From an uncultured Bacteroidales bacterium (GTDB lineage: Bacteria; Bacteroidota; Bacteroidia; Bacteroidales; Bacteroidaceae): a stretch of 64,000 nucleotides of DNA. The stretch lies in NCBI GenBank assembly GCA_902796835.1, contig CADBQP010000037.1, positions 62,001 through 126,000 on the forward strand. Reading direction: 5' to 3'. Positions 35,617-44,129 of the stretch are shown here, in pieces. Made by a program: the position numbers and the translations under genes. The notes beneath the pieces are model-generated. The model was given only the letters and a program-made list of their open reading frames with translations. It had not been told where the DNA came from and made no database searches. Each line of letters begins with the position of its first letter. Positions within the stretch are counted from its first letter, which is position 1.

Positions 35617-36495
35617 TTATCTCAGCACGCCACGTCCGGCAAAGAGCATCATCAGGCTCTTCACGTAGTCGTCGGTGGTGGCCACACTAATGCCATCGAC
35701 ACCGCTCTTGCGCAAACACTCGCGCAGCTCGTGCTGGTGGTTGCGCCACCACTGTGAATGGCTGGCCCGCACCGAGGCGCTGCTGCTGTCTACGTATTGT
35801 TCATGTCCCGTTTCGGCATCAACCACCTTGAGCAAGCCCACATCGGGCAGCACGGCCATACGACGGTCGTAGACCTGGATGGCAACCACGTCGTGTTTGC
35901 GGCTCGCAATGGAGAGAGGCTTTGTGTAGTCGCCGTCCACAAAGAAGTCGCTCAGCACGAAAGCAATACAGCGCTTTGAGATAGTTTGCATCAGATACTC
36001 CAACGCCAAGCCAACATTGGCCGGGCGCGATTGAGAGGGTCGCGACAAGAGCTCGCGAATGACGTAGAGAATGTGCTTACGCCCCTTCTTGGGCGGAACA
36101 AAGAGCTCAACCTTGTCGCTAAAGAAGATGGCTCCCACCTTGTCGTTGTTTTGAAGCGCACTGAACGAGAGCGTGGCCGCAATTTCTGCGACCAGGTCGC
36201 GAGTGCGGCGCTTCTGAGTGCCAAAATCGAGGCTACGGCTCACGTCGATGAGCAGCATCAGCGTGAGCTCGCGCTCTTCTTCGAAAACTTTCACATGGGG
36301 ACGATTAAAGCGCGCCGTGACATTCCAGTCGATGTCGCGCACGTCGTCGCCAATCTGGTATTCCCTGACTTCTGCAAACGACATGCCTCGCCCTTTGAAG
36401 GCAGAATGATATTCGCCTGCAAAGATATTATTGGATAGCGCCTTTGTCTTTATTTCAACGCGCCGCACCTGCTTCAAGAGCTCAGTGGTGTTCAT
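35617..36495 (-). CDS. DUF58 domain protein
   Basis: 292 residues, soluble. Residues 40-85 hold the DUF58 signature (YQIGDDVRDIDWNVTARF), followed by a VWA-like fold with DVSRS. Proteins of this family are usually encoded beside MoxR ATPases and VWA proteins, as here, and may act as adaptor in that system. The gap to moxR is 33 bases and to the next gene 17. Confidence 0.9.
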   Translation of the reverse strand: MNTTELLKQVRRVEIKTKALSNNIFAGEYHSAFKGRGMSFAEVREYQIGDDVRDIDWNVTARFNRPHVKVFEEERELTLMLLIDVSRSLDFGTQKRRTRDLVAEIAATLSFSALQNNDKVGAIFFSDKVELFVPPKKGRKHILYVIRELLSRPSQSRPANVGLALEYLMQTISKRCIAFVLSDFFVDGDYTKPLSIASRKHDVVAIQVYDRRMAVLPDVGLLKVVDAETGHEQYVDSSSASVRASHSQWWRNHQHELRECLRKSGVDGISVATTDDYVKSLMMLFAGRGVLR

Positions 36496-36528
36496 TTATG
36501 ACTCCTGTTTAATCGGAAAGATAATGGG

Positions 36529-37524
36529 TCAAGGCACTTCAACCTTGCTCAGAATTTCGGTGATGATGGCATCGGTGTCCACGTTCTCGGCCTCGGCTTC
36601 ATAGGTCAAGCCAATGCGATGACGCAACACGTCGTAGGCCACTTCGCGGACGTCTTCCGGAATAACGTAGCCGCGACGCTTAATGAAAGCATTGGTGCGC
36701 GCAGCCAGTGCCAGGTTGATGCTGGCACGGGGCGAGCCGCCAAACTGGATGTACTGCCTCATGTCGGGAAGCTTATAGTGCTCGGGCTCGCGAGTGGCAA
36801 AGACAAGATTGGCAATGTACTGCTCGATGCGCTCGTCAACGTAAACTTGCTTCACTATCTGGCGTGCCTCTACTATCTGTTGCGTCGTAGCCACAGCTCC
36901 GAGAGCGTTCTGTGCTGGAGCAAGATGGTCGCGAATAATCTTACGTTCCTCGTCGATCGAAGGATATTTGATGAGCACCTTCAGCATGAAACGATCGACT
37001 TGCGCCTCGGGCAATGTGTAGGTGCCTTCCTGCTCAATGGGGTTTTGCGTAGCCAGCACAAGGAATGGCGAAGGCAACTTCAGAGTTTCCTCACCTATGG
37101 TCACTTGGTGCTCCTGCATAGCCTCAAGCAATGCGCTCTGCACTTTGGCCGGCGCACGGTTAATTTCGTCGGCCAAAACGAAGTTGGCGAAAATGGGGCC
37201 GCGCTTCACCGAAAACGTCTCGCTCTTCTGACTATACACTTGAGTACCTATGACGTCGGCGGGCAAGAGGTCGGGCGTGAACTGTATGCGACTGAATTTT
37301 GCATCGACCAGCGAGGCCAGCGTCTTTATGGCCAGCGTTTTTGCAAGGCCGGGCACTCCTTCGAGCAATACGTGGCCATCGCTGAGCAGACCAATGAGAA
37401 GCGAATTGACAAGGTGCCTCTGTCCCACAATCGTGCGGCCCATGCCATCGGTGAGCTCCGCAACAAATCCGGTGTGGCTTTCAATGAGAGCGTTGAGCTC
37501 CCTGATATCTACGGTTGGTGACAT
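36529..37524 (-). CDS. MoxR-family AAA+ ATPase
   Basis: 331 residues from the ATG at 37524 (MSPTVDIREL); an in-frame extension upstream is AT-rich leader. Walker A is GVPGLAKT (56-63), Walker B is NFVLADEINRAP, with sensor 1 ATQNPIEQEGTY and a C-terminal lid. MoxR ATPases are believed to act as chaperones that activate VWA proteins such as BatA and BatB. First gene of the bat run; bases 37525-37663 between it and the divergent gene are AT-rich. Confidence 0.95.
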   Translation of the reverse strand: MSPTVDIRELNALIESHTGFVAELTDGMGRTIVGQRHLVNSLLIGLLSDGHVLLEGVPGLAKTLAIKTLASLVDAKFSRIQFTPDLLPADVIGTQVYSQKSETFSVKRGPIFANFVLADEINRAPAKVQSALLEAMQEHQVTIGEETLKLPSPFLVLATQNPIEQEGTYTLPEAQVDRFMLKVLIKYPSIDEERKIIRDHLAPAQNALGAVATTQQIVEARQIVKQVYVDERIEQYIANLVFATREPEHYKLPDMRQYIQFGGSPRASINLALAARTNAFIKRRGYVIPEDVREVAYDVLRHRIGLTYEAEAENVDTDAIITEILSKVEVP

Positions 37525-37663
37525 ATTATGTATGATATTATAAACAAGCCGCAAATTTAGCGCTTCTTGGCGACAGAAAGTCTTAAAAAGATATAAAAGG
37601 ACCAAAAACATTTATTCTTAAAAACTCATTAACATAAATTATAGCTTACTTAAGTTTTTTTTA

Positions 37664-37671
37664 TATCTTTG
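37664..37671 (+). promoter_or_regulatory. -7 box TATCTTTG upstream of the ThiE-like gene
   Basis: A perfect and frequent form of the Bacteroidetes -7 element, in front of the sequence GCAC. No clear -33 box. It would leave a leader of about 100 bases before the likely ATG at 37776. Confidence 0.7.
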
Positions 37672-37775
37672 CACAAAACTTAGGGTACGACATAATATTT
37701 AAGTTGATGGGCGTGGTTTCTCCTCCCGGCACATCGCCAGGCAGAAAGCCCGCTCACGTACAGCTTGACTACGCA

Positions 37776-38375
37776 ATGAAACTTATTCTCGTCAGCACAC
37801 CATACTTCTTCGTTGAAGAACATCCGATCATCACCGCGTTGTTCGACGAAGGGCTTGACTTTCTACACCTGAGAAAGCCCGATTCGGAACCCATATACTG
37901 CGAGCGCCTGCTCTCGCTGCTTCCAAAGAAAACATATAAGCGCATTGTGGTTCACGACCACTACTATCTGAAAAACGAGTATTCGCTTTGGGGAATACAC
38001 TTGGCACGCAAAAACGAAATACCTCTTAATTATAAAGGACATGTAACCTGCTCGTGTCGCACCATCGACGAGTTGAAAAACCTCAAGCCAAAGTGCGACT
38101 ATGTAATCTTCAACCCTGCCAATGACAGCGAGCCGTCGCAGCAACCGCTCTTCGGTCCCGAAACTATTGCTCGCTATGCTGCCGAAAAGACTATAGACAA
38201 GCGCGTCATGGCCATGGGAAATATTGATCTCGACGACATCGAAGGAATCGGCGATGCCGGATTTGGTGGCGCCGTGCTCTTCGGAAGCATTTGGAACCGC
38301 TTCGACGTGCACAGCACACAAGACTTCAAGGAGCTCATCGGCCACTTTCGGAAAATCAGAAAAGCTGCCGGATAA
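37776..38375 (+). CDS. thiamine phosphate synthase-like protein
   Basis: 199 residues from the ATG at 37776 (MKLILVSTPYFF), which gives the usual family start. An in-frame ATG at 37707 would add a proline-rich 23-residue leader. TIM-barrel of the ThiE/TenI family: LHLRKPDS, the VVHDHYYL strand, IHLARKN and the end motif GFGGAVLFGSIW, where the phosphate would bind. It could condense the thiamine pyrimidine and thiazole phosphates, but no other thiamine gene is near. A related role is possible, since Bacteroidetes carry several paralogues. Confidence 0.75.
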   Translation: MKLILVSTPYFFVEEHPIITALFDEGLDFLHLRKPDSEPIYCERLLSLLPKKTYKRIVVHDHYYLKNEYSLWGIHLARKNEIPLNYKGHVTCSCRTIDELKNLKPKCDYVIFNPANDSEPSQQPLFGPETIARYAAEKTIDKRVMAMGNIDLDDIEGIGDAGFGGAVLFGSIWNRFDVHSTQDFKELIGHFRKIRKAAG

Positions 38376-38438
38376 ATCACAAACTCAAAGAGTGAAAGCC
38401 ACTACAGTTCAAAATAAACTTCAAAGCCACTTGAAACA

Positions 38439-39371
38439 ATGAATCGCAACTTTGTCATCTTTTCGGGCACCAAGACGCAATACTTAGCCCAAAAAATCTG
38501 CAACCACCTTCAATGCCAGTTAGGACAGATGCAGATAACACATTTTGCAGATGGCGAGTTTGAAGTTTGCTACGAGGAGACCATGCGCGGACGCGACGTA
38601 TTCCTTGTGCAATCAACCTTCGCCCCTTCCGACAACCTCATGGAACTGCTGCTCATGATCGATGCTGCAAAACGCGCCTCGGCACGTACCATCAACGCTG
38701 TGGTGCCCTATTTCGGGTGGGCCCGACAAGACAGGAAAGACAAGCCCCGTGTGAGCATAGGAGCCAAACTCGTGGCCGACCTCCTCAGCGTGGCGGGAAT
38801 CAATCGCCTCATTACTATCGACCTTCACGCCGACCAGGAACAGGGATTCTTCGACATTCCCGTCGACCACTTGTATGCCTCCACCATCATGTACCCCTAC
38901 ATCAAGTCGCTCGAGCTCGAAAATCTTTGCATCGCCTCGCCCGACGTGGGCGGCTCAAAGCGAGCAAATTCATATGCCAAGCACTTGGATTGCCCCTTGG
39001 TGTTGTGCAACAAGACAAGGAAGCGAGCCAACGTGGTTGAAAACATGCAAATCATTGGCGAGGTAAAAGACATGAATGTTGTACTCATCGACGACATCGT
39101 CGACACCGCCGGCACCATCACCATGGCTGCCAACGTCATGAAAGAGGCCGGTGCACGAAGCGTCAGAGCCATAGCCAGCCACTGCATCATGTCGGGGCCC
39201 GCCAGTCAGCGCATCCAGGAAAGCGCACTCGAAGAAGTGGTATTTACCGACACCATTCCCTATCTCGGCCCCTGCGACAAGGTGAAGCAAATATCGTGCA
39301 GCAGCCTACTGGCCGAAACTATTAGGCGCGTAATGGACAACGAAAGCATCAGTTCCCAATACCTTATATAA
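38439..39371 (+). CDS. prs: ribose-phosphate pyrophosphokinase
   Basis: Makes PRPP from ribose-5-phosphate and ATP, feeding purine, pyrimidine, His and Trp synthesis. 310 residues. FADGEFEV, PYFGWARQDRKD, the DLHADQEQGFF metal site and the PRPP-binding loop VVLIDDIVDTAGTI are all present. Starts 63 bases after the ThiE-like gene, so it may share its promoter; a clear terminator follows. Confidence 0.96.
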   Translation: MNRNFVIFSGTKTQYLAQKICNHLQCQLGQMQITHFADGEFEVCYEETMRGRDVFLVQSTFAPSDNLMELLLMIDAAKRASARTINAVVPYFGWARQDRKDKPRVSIGAKLVADLLSVAGINRLITIDLHADQEQGFFDIPVDHLYASTIMYPYIKSLELENLCIASPDVGGSKRANSYAKHLDCPLVLCNKTRKRANVVENMQIIGEVKDMNVVLIDDIVDTAGTITMAANVMKEAGARSVRAIASHCIMSGPASQRIQESALEEVVFTDTIPYLGPCDKVKQISCSSLLAETIRRVMDNESISSQYLI

Positions 39372-39414
39372 TATATATACACGACAGAAAAAACCTGGAG
39401 GCACCACACATACT

Positions 39415-39461
39415 GCTCCGCTTCAGCCATACTCAACATATAGGCTCGAGCGGAGCTTTTT
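39415..39461 (+). terminator. terminator after prs
   Basis: Arms gctccgct (39415-39422) and agcggagc (39449-39456), then five T. Bases 39462-39586 beyond it show nothing recognisable. Confidence 0.75.
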
Positions 39462-39591
39462 GCTTACCTACATCAAATAAAGGCAAACTTATAATTATCA
39501 ACAACTTATACACCTAATATTCAGACGGCAGTTTACAGAACAATCTCCCAGATTTAAGAACGAACTTTAATAACGAGACACGTTAATCCGC

Positions 39592-39690
39592 ATCTCGGAA
39601 ATACAGTTGAGCCAACCGAAGAAAGAGTTGGCTCAACAGGAAAAATTATCTCCGAAATAAATCAAACTACATCGGAGCGAGTTTTGACTA
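39592..39690. repeat. 21-bp-period array before galM
   Basis: Cores at 39609 (gagc), 39630 (ggct), 39651 (tccg) and 39672 (tcgg), 21 bases apart, with one extra tcgg unit at 39595 out of phase (14 bases). The first two cores are complementary (gttgagccaac with gttggctcaac), as are the last two. Bases 39691-39828 hold nothing else. Confidence 0.88.
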
Positions 39691-39828
39691 CCGCGCCACC
39701 TGAGCGAACCTCCCTGCCGAGAGCGCAGAGCATCGGCACAATAGCATCAGCACCCTCCTCCGACGAGCATCACATAAGCACCTTCAATAAAATAAACTGC
39801 CCGCAAACAAAGAAAAATCGGCAAACGC

Positions 39829-39859
39829 TTTGAAGTTTCACAAATTCTTTGCATATTTG
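39829..39859 (+). promoter_or_regulatory. probable promoter of galM
   Basis: TTTG (39829-39832) as -33 element, exactly 19 bases, then CATATTTG (39852-39859), one mismatch to TAnnTTTG. It ends 31 bases before the ATG at 39891, which supports that start over an earlier in-frame codon at 39849. Confidence 0.75.
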
Positions 39860-39890
39860 CGAGACATTTCACAAAACAATCCCAAGAACC

Positions 39891-40976
39891 ATGGAAAACG
39901 TACAGTCGCCGCTCAGCGGACTCAACACGAAAAATTTTCAGAAAGTAATTGACGGAAAGCAAGTAGACCTTTTCTTTCTCACCAACCAAAACGGCATGGA
40001 AGTCGCCATCACCAACTATGGCGGCAGCATCGTATCTATTATGGTGCCCGACCGCAATGGCAACATGGCCAACGTCATTCAGGGACACGACAACATAGAC
40101 GATTGCATCTCCTCGCCCGAGCCGTTCCTCTCCACCCTTGTGGGGCGCTACGGAAACCGTATAGCCAAGGGACGCTTTACGCTCAACGGAAAAGATTATA
40201 GCCTGGCCGTGAACAACGGACCCAACCACCTTCACGGCGGCCCCACCGGATTTCACGCCCGCGTGTGGGATGCGGAGCGCATCAACCAACAGCGTGTTGT
40301 CATGCGCTACGTTTCGGCCTACTATCAGGAAGGTTTCCCCGGCGAACTGACTATGAACGTGATGTTCACGCTGACCGACGACAACGAAATCGTGATAGAT
40401 TATAAAGGAACTACGAACAAGAAGACCATAGTGAACATGACGCACCACGGATTCTTCTCGCTCGCCGGCATTGCCAACCCAACGCCATCGGCCATGAACG
40501 TGGTGTGCGAAATCAATGCCGACCACTACATTCCCATCGACGATACCAGCATTCCCACTGGCGAGATACTTAAAGTAGAAGGCACACCCTTCGACTTCCG
40601 CGAGCCACACGTAGTGGGCGAACGCATCGATGCCGACCACGAGCAGACACGTCGTGGAGCCGGATACGACCACTGTTTTGTGCTCAACAAACGCGAGCCG
40701 GGCGAACTCTCGTTTGCCGCCCGCATAGTCGAGCCCCAGAGCGGCCGAACCATGGAAGTTTATACCACCGAGCCCGGTGTGCAATTCTATAGCGACAACT
40801 GGGCCGACGGATACAAGGGACAAAATGGCGCCACCTTCCCGCGCCGCAGCGCCCTCTGCTTTGAGGCACAACACTTCCCCGACAGTCCCAACCACCCCTA
40901 TTTCCCGAGCTGCGTGCTGCGTCCGGGCGAAGTCTACACCCAAAAGACAATCTATAAATTCGGAGTGGAAAAATAA
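39891..40976 (+). CDS. galM: aldose 1-epimerase (mutarotase)
   Basis: Interconverts alpha and beta anomers of galactose. 361 residues from the ATG at 39891 (MENVQSPLSG). Signatures: GGSIVSIMVPDRNG, NGPNHLHGG with the binding His, the catalytic His in VNMTHHGFFSLAG and the catalytic Glu in CFEAQHFPDSPN. No signal peptide, so it probably works in the cytoplasm. First of galM, transporter, galK; a perfect 17-bp hairpin follows. Confidence 0.94.
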   Translation: MENVQSPLSGLNTKNFQKVIDGKQVDLFFLTNQNGMEVAITNYGGSIVSIMVPDRNGNMANVIQGHDNIDDCISSPEPFLSTLVGRYGNRIAKGRFTLNGKDYSLAVNNGPNHLHGGPTGFHARVWDAERINQQRVVMRYVSAYYQEGFPGELTMNVMFTLTDDNEIVIDYKGTTNKKTIVNMTHHGFFSLAGIANPTPSAMNVVCEINADHYIPIDDTSIPTGEILKVEGTPFDFREPHVVGERIDADHEQTRRGAGYDHCFVLNKREPGELSFAARIVEPQSGRTMEVYTTEPGVQFYSDNWADGYKGQNGATFPRRSALCFEAQHFPDSPNHPYFPSCVLRPGEVYTQKTIYKFGVEK

Positions 40977-40982
40977 TTTCCA

Positions 40983-41030
40983 CGGAACCGTTTTGCTGCC
41001 GTCAAACAACGCAGCAAAACGGTTCCGTTT
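40983..41030 (+). terminator. perfect 17-bp hairpin between galM and the transporter gene
   Basis: cggaaccgttttgctgc (40983-40999) pairs with its exact complement at 41011-41027; the loop is 11 bases and three T follow. It may be a terminator, attenuator or mRNA stabiliser. Confidence 0.85.
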
Positions 41031-41079
41031 GTTAAAAACCACATGCCACAAATTAAAAACTAACTAAAACATAAATCTA

Positions 41080-42372
41080 ATGGAACAAAAAGCAAAACAA
41101 TGGGGAGCCATCATCGTAATGATTGCGCTCTTTGCAATGATTGCCTTCGTCACAAACCTGTGTACGCCAATGGCAGCCATCATTAAGAACCAGGGAGAAA
41201 TCAGCAATGTACTGGCCCAAATTGGAAACTACGGCAACTTCGTAGCCTATCTCGTGATGGGAATCCCGGCCGGCATGCTCATCTCAAAATTTGGCTACAA
41301 GAAAACAGCCCTCATCGGTCTTGTCATAGGTATCGTGGGCATTCTCATTCAGTGGTGCAGCGGCCTAATCGACGCTGGCGACGGCAGCAACATTGGCACC
41401 GTGTTTGGTGTATATCTGCTCGGCGCTTTCATCAGCGGTCTGACCATGTGTATTCTTAACTGCGTAGTAAACCCGATGCTCAACCTGCTCGGCGGCGGCG
41501 GCAACAAGGGCAATCAGCTCATCCAGGTAGGCGGTGTGTTCAACAGCACGGCAGCCGTATGCTGCTACATCCTCATGGGTGCACTCATTGCCGATGCCAC
41601 AAAGGCTAAAATAGCCGATGCTACTCCCGCCCTCATGATTGCGCTGGCCATCTTCGTAATTGCTTTCGTCGTAATCCTCTTCACAAAAATCGAAGAGCCC
41701 GAGCAGGCTCCCGTTCAGGTAAGCCTCATCAAGGGCGCCCTCAGCTATCGCCACTTTGCCCTCGGTGCACTGGCCATCTTCCTCTATATGGGAATCGAAG
41801 TGGGAGTGCCCAACTACGTCCTCCAATTTTTGGTAGCAGGTAAGGAAGCTGGCGGCTTCGGCATCTCTGCCGGTACGGCCGGCTTGCTCGTTGCCGTTTA
41901 CTGGTTCATGATGCTCGTGGGCCGCTTTGCCGGAGCAGCCATCGGTAGCGCCGTGAGCAGCCGCACCATGGTTACGACTGTGTCTATTGCCACGCTCTGC
42001 CTCGTGCTCTTCGGCATGTTTGCTCCTCAGGATGTACTCGTTTCTTTCCCCGGTGTGGACTGGGGTAAGCTTGAAGTGATATGGCAGGAGATTCCAGTAG
42101 GTATCTTCGCCTTCCTGCTCGTGGGCTTGTGCACCAGCGTGATGTGGGGTGCCATCTTCAACATGGCAGTCGAAGGCCTTGGCAAGTACACTGCCATTGC
42201 CAGCGGCATCTTCATGACCATGGTATTTGGTTGCGCCGTCATGATGGCCATCCAAGGCGCCGTGGCCGACGCTACTAACTACATCACAAGCTTCTGGGTA
42301 GTTGTAGCCTGCGCAGCCTACATTCTGTTCTACGCGCTTGTAGGCAGCCGCGTGTCGAAAAAAGAAAACTAA
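41080..42372 (+). CDS. MFS sugar transporter, galactose cluster
   Basis: 430 residues, about twelve hydrophobic segments, major facilitator superfamily. The FGYKKTALIGLVIG loop between helices 2 and 3 and the repeated GR motif (VGRFAGAAIG) in the second half are typical. It lies between galM and galK on the same strand, so uptake of galactose or glucose is likely. Similar Bacteroidetes carriers belong to the FucP/GluP-type group, but the substrate is inferred from the neighbours. Confidence 0.85.
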   Translation: MEQKAKQWGAIIVMIALFAMIAFVTNLCTPMAAIIKNQGEISNVLAQIGNYGNFVAYLVMGIPAGMLISKFGYKKTALIGLVIGIVGILIQWCSGLIDAGDGSNIGTVFGVYLLGAFISGLTMCILNCVVNPMLNLLGGGGNKGNQLIQVGGVFNSTAAVCCYILMGALIADATKAKIADATPALMIALAIFVIAFVVILFTKIEEPEQAPVQVSLIKGALSYRHFALGALAIFLYMGIEVGVPNYVLQFLVAGKEAGGFGISAGTAGLLVAVYWFMMLVGRFAGAAIGSAVSSRTMVTTVSIATLCLVLFGMFAPQDVLVSFPGVDWGKLEVIWQEIPVGIFAFLLVGLCTSVMWGAIFNMAVEGLGKYTAIASGIFMTMVFGCAVMMAIQGAVADATNYITSFWVVVACAAYILFYALVGSRVSKKEN

Positions 42373-42381
42373 TCCGCAAGC

Positions 42382-42423
42382 GGCATGTAGCATGAAGCAC
42401 CGGCTTTTTGCTACATGCCTTTT
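42382..42423 (+). terminator. hairpin between transporter gene and galK
   Basis: ggcatgtagca (42382-42392) pairs with tgctacatgcc (42409-42419), followed by four T. It lies 34 bases before galK and might lower galK expression relative to the genes upstream. Confidence 0.8.
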
Positions 42424-42456
42424 GCAAATCATAAATCACTTAAATACCCAATTTAT

Positions 42457-43617
42457 ATGAAACTTACAATTGAAGACGTTCGCAGTCGTTTTATCAAGCA
42501 TTTCGATGGTTCCACCGGAAGCGTATATGCCAGCCCCGGCCGCATCAATCTCATTGGCGAGCACACAGACTATAATAACGGTTACGTATTTCCCGGCGCC
42601 GTGGAGCAGGGCATGATTGCCGAGCTAAAGCCCAATGGCACCCGCAACGTCGATGCCTACTCCATCGACCTGAAAGATCGCGTGCAGTTCAGCCTCGACG
42701 ACGACAAAGGCCCTAAGGCCAGCTGGGCTCGCTACATTTACGGCGTTTGCCGCGAGATGATGGCGCTCGGAGTGCCCGTTCAGGGTTTCAATACTGCCTT
42801 CGCAGGCGACGTGCCCCTCGGCGCAGGAATGTCGAGCTCGGCAGCCCTCGAGAGCACCTATGCTTTCGCGCTGAACGACATGTTTGGCGACAACAAGATA
42901 GACCGCATGGAATTAGCTCGCGTAGGCCAGCGCACAGAACACAAGTATATAGGCGTGAACTGCGGCATCATGGACCAGGCCATCTCCTGCCTCGGCAAGG
43001 CCGGTCACCTCATGCGCATGGACTGCCGCAGCGGCGAAATTGCCTACTTCCCATGGCATCCCAAAGGCTACCAGCTCGTGCTTGTCAACAGCTGCGTGAA
43101 GCACGAATTGGCCGGCTCGCCCTATAACGAGCGCCGCCTGCAGTGCGAACACGTGGCCGAGGTCATTGCAAAGAAGCACCCCGAAGTGAAGTCGCTGCGC
43201 GACGCCAACTACGACATGCTCGAGGAGGTGAAGAGCGAAATCACAGCCGACGAATATAAGCGCGCCCGCTACGTCATTGGCGAGGTGGCTCGCGTTTTGG
43301 CCGTATGCGATGCGCTCGAAAAGGACGACTACGAAACCGTAGGTCAGATGATGTATGAAACTCACCACGGACTGTCGAAAGAATATGAGGTGAGCTGCGA
43401 AGAGCTCGACTTCCTCAACGATGTGGCCAAGGAAGAAGGCGTTACCGGCAGCCGCATCATGGGCGGCGGCTTTGGTGGATGCACCATCAACCTCGTAGCC
43501 GACGAACTGGCCGACAACTTCAAGAAAGTGGTAGTTGAGAAATTCGAAAAGAAATACGGAAAGAAGCCTATCATCATTGACGTAGTGATTGGAGACGGTG
43601 CACGCAAACTCTGCTAA
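42457..43617 (+). CDS. galK: galactokinase
   Basis: Phosphorylates galactose at C1 (Leloir pathway). 386 residues from the ATG at 42457 (MKLTIEDVRS). GHMP kinase motifs: PGRINLIGEHTDYN (27-40), galactose-specific; PLGAGMSSSAALES for ATP; and RIMGGGFGGC near the end. The upstream in-frame codon at 42415 lies within the hairpin and is unlikely to be used. Confidence 0.96.
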   Translation: MKLTIEDVRSRFIKHFDGSTGSVYASPGRINLIGEHTDYNNGYVFPGAVEQGMIAELKPNGTRNVDAYSIDLKDRVQFSLDDDKGPKASWARYIYGVCREMMALGVPVQGFNTAFAGDVPLGAGMSSSAALESTYAFALNDMFGDNKIDRMELARVGQRTEHKYIGVNCGIMDQAISCLGKAGHLMRMDCRSGEIAYFPWHPKGYQLVLVNSCVKHELAGSPYNERRLQCEHVAEVIAKKHPEVKSLRDANYDMLEEVKSEITADEYKRARYVIGEVARVLAVCDALEKDDYETVGQMMYETHHGLSKEYEVSCEELDFLNDVAKEEGVTGSRIMGGGFGGCTINLVADELADNFKKVVVEKFEKKYGKKPIIIDVVIGDGARKLC

Positions 43618-43649
43618 GCCCACTCCGACAGTCAACATCCTGTAAACAA

Positions 43650-43690
43650 CAAGTGGGCACTCCCATCACGTGATGTGGAATGCCCACTTG
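43650..43690 (+). terminator. terminator after galK
   Basis: caagtgggca (43650-43659) pairs with tgcccacttg (43681-43690); the inner part (catcacgtgatg) is also palindromic. A TTATTT follows. Confidence 0.8.
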
Positions 43691-43723
43691 TTATTTAGTT
43701 CAACCACACTAAACGTTCGCCCC

Positions 43724-43876
43724 ATGTCGTGCCTACGCGCTCTGGCAGCTGTTATTTTTCCGCCCATTGCAGTCATAGACAAAGGGTGCGGAGCCTTTGC
43801 ACTCACCACCCTGCTCACTTGCGCCGGATGGGTGCCAGGAGTTTTGGCCGCCATTCTGTTTAACACGAAAAAGTAA
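43724..43876 (+). CDS. YqaE/Pmp3 family small membrane protein
   Basis: 50 residues from the ATG at 43724 (MSCLRALAAVIFPPIAV). The family pattern is clear: a first hydrophobic helix with FPPIAV, a short loop DKGCG, then a second helix with LLTCAGWVPGVLAAI. Members are often stress-related membrane proteins; the function here is not shown. A longer frame from 43670 would begin inside the galK terminator and is rejected. Confidence 0.88.
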   Translation: MSCLRALAAVIFPPIAVIDKGCGAFALTTLLTCAGWVPGVLAAILFNTKK

Positions 43877-43927
43877 ACAGAGAAAACGGGCAACGCGCTC
43901 AAAAGAATTACTCGGCACATAGGAAAA

Positions 43928-44003
43928 ACAACTGCCGCACTATTTTAAAATATCTCGGAGCTAATTTAAATTATCTCCGAGATATTTTTTTCTGTCGGGC
44001 CGA
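43928..44003. repeat. 21-bp-period array, 4 units, terminator-like
   Basis: Cores at 43934 (gccg), 43955 (tcgg), 43976 (tccg) and 43997 (gggc), exactly 21 apart. Units 2 and 3 pair (tatctcggag with ctccgagata) and are followed by seven T (43984 on), so this can terminate transcription from the plus strand. It lies between the YqaE gene and the convergent uvrB; bases 44004-44129 are otherwise empty. Confidence 0.92.
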
Positions 44004-44129
44004 TAAAATCTGCGCCGTTAGATAGTGTCCCCAAAAGCCGCTTTCCACATTAACCTTTGGGGCCATGGCTTGAACAGATTGCCTATATAATAATATTATA
44101 GTGTGCACGTTTCGCAGAGTAGCTCAGAC

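Noticed and set aside
26380..37560. Runs such as atattatatat before several starts (for example 26384-26400, 35600-35612, 37525-37545)
   Set aside because: AT-rich leaders are usual before Bacteroidetes genes that lack Shine-Dalgarno sites; the runs are not uniform in length or position.
37707..37775. Longer start or riboswitch before the ThiE-like gene
   Set aside because: The leader of about 100 bases shows no recognisable TPP riboswitch core (no CUGAGA element); the family start fits the ATG at 37776.
39747..41051. 434-codon open frame antisense to galM
   Set aside because: Covers the galM promoter and both hairpin arms; no recognisable domain, while galM has all catalytic motifs.
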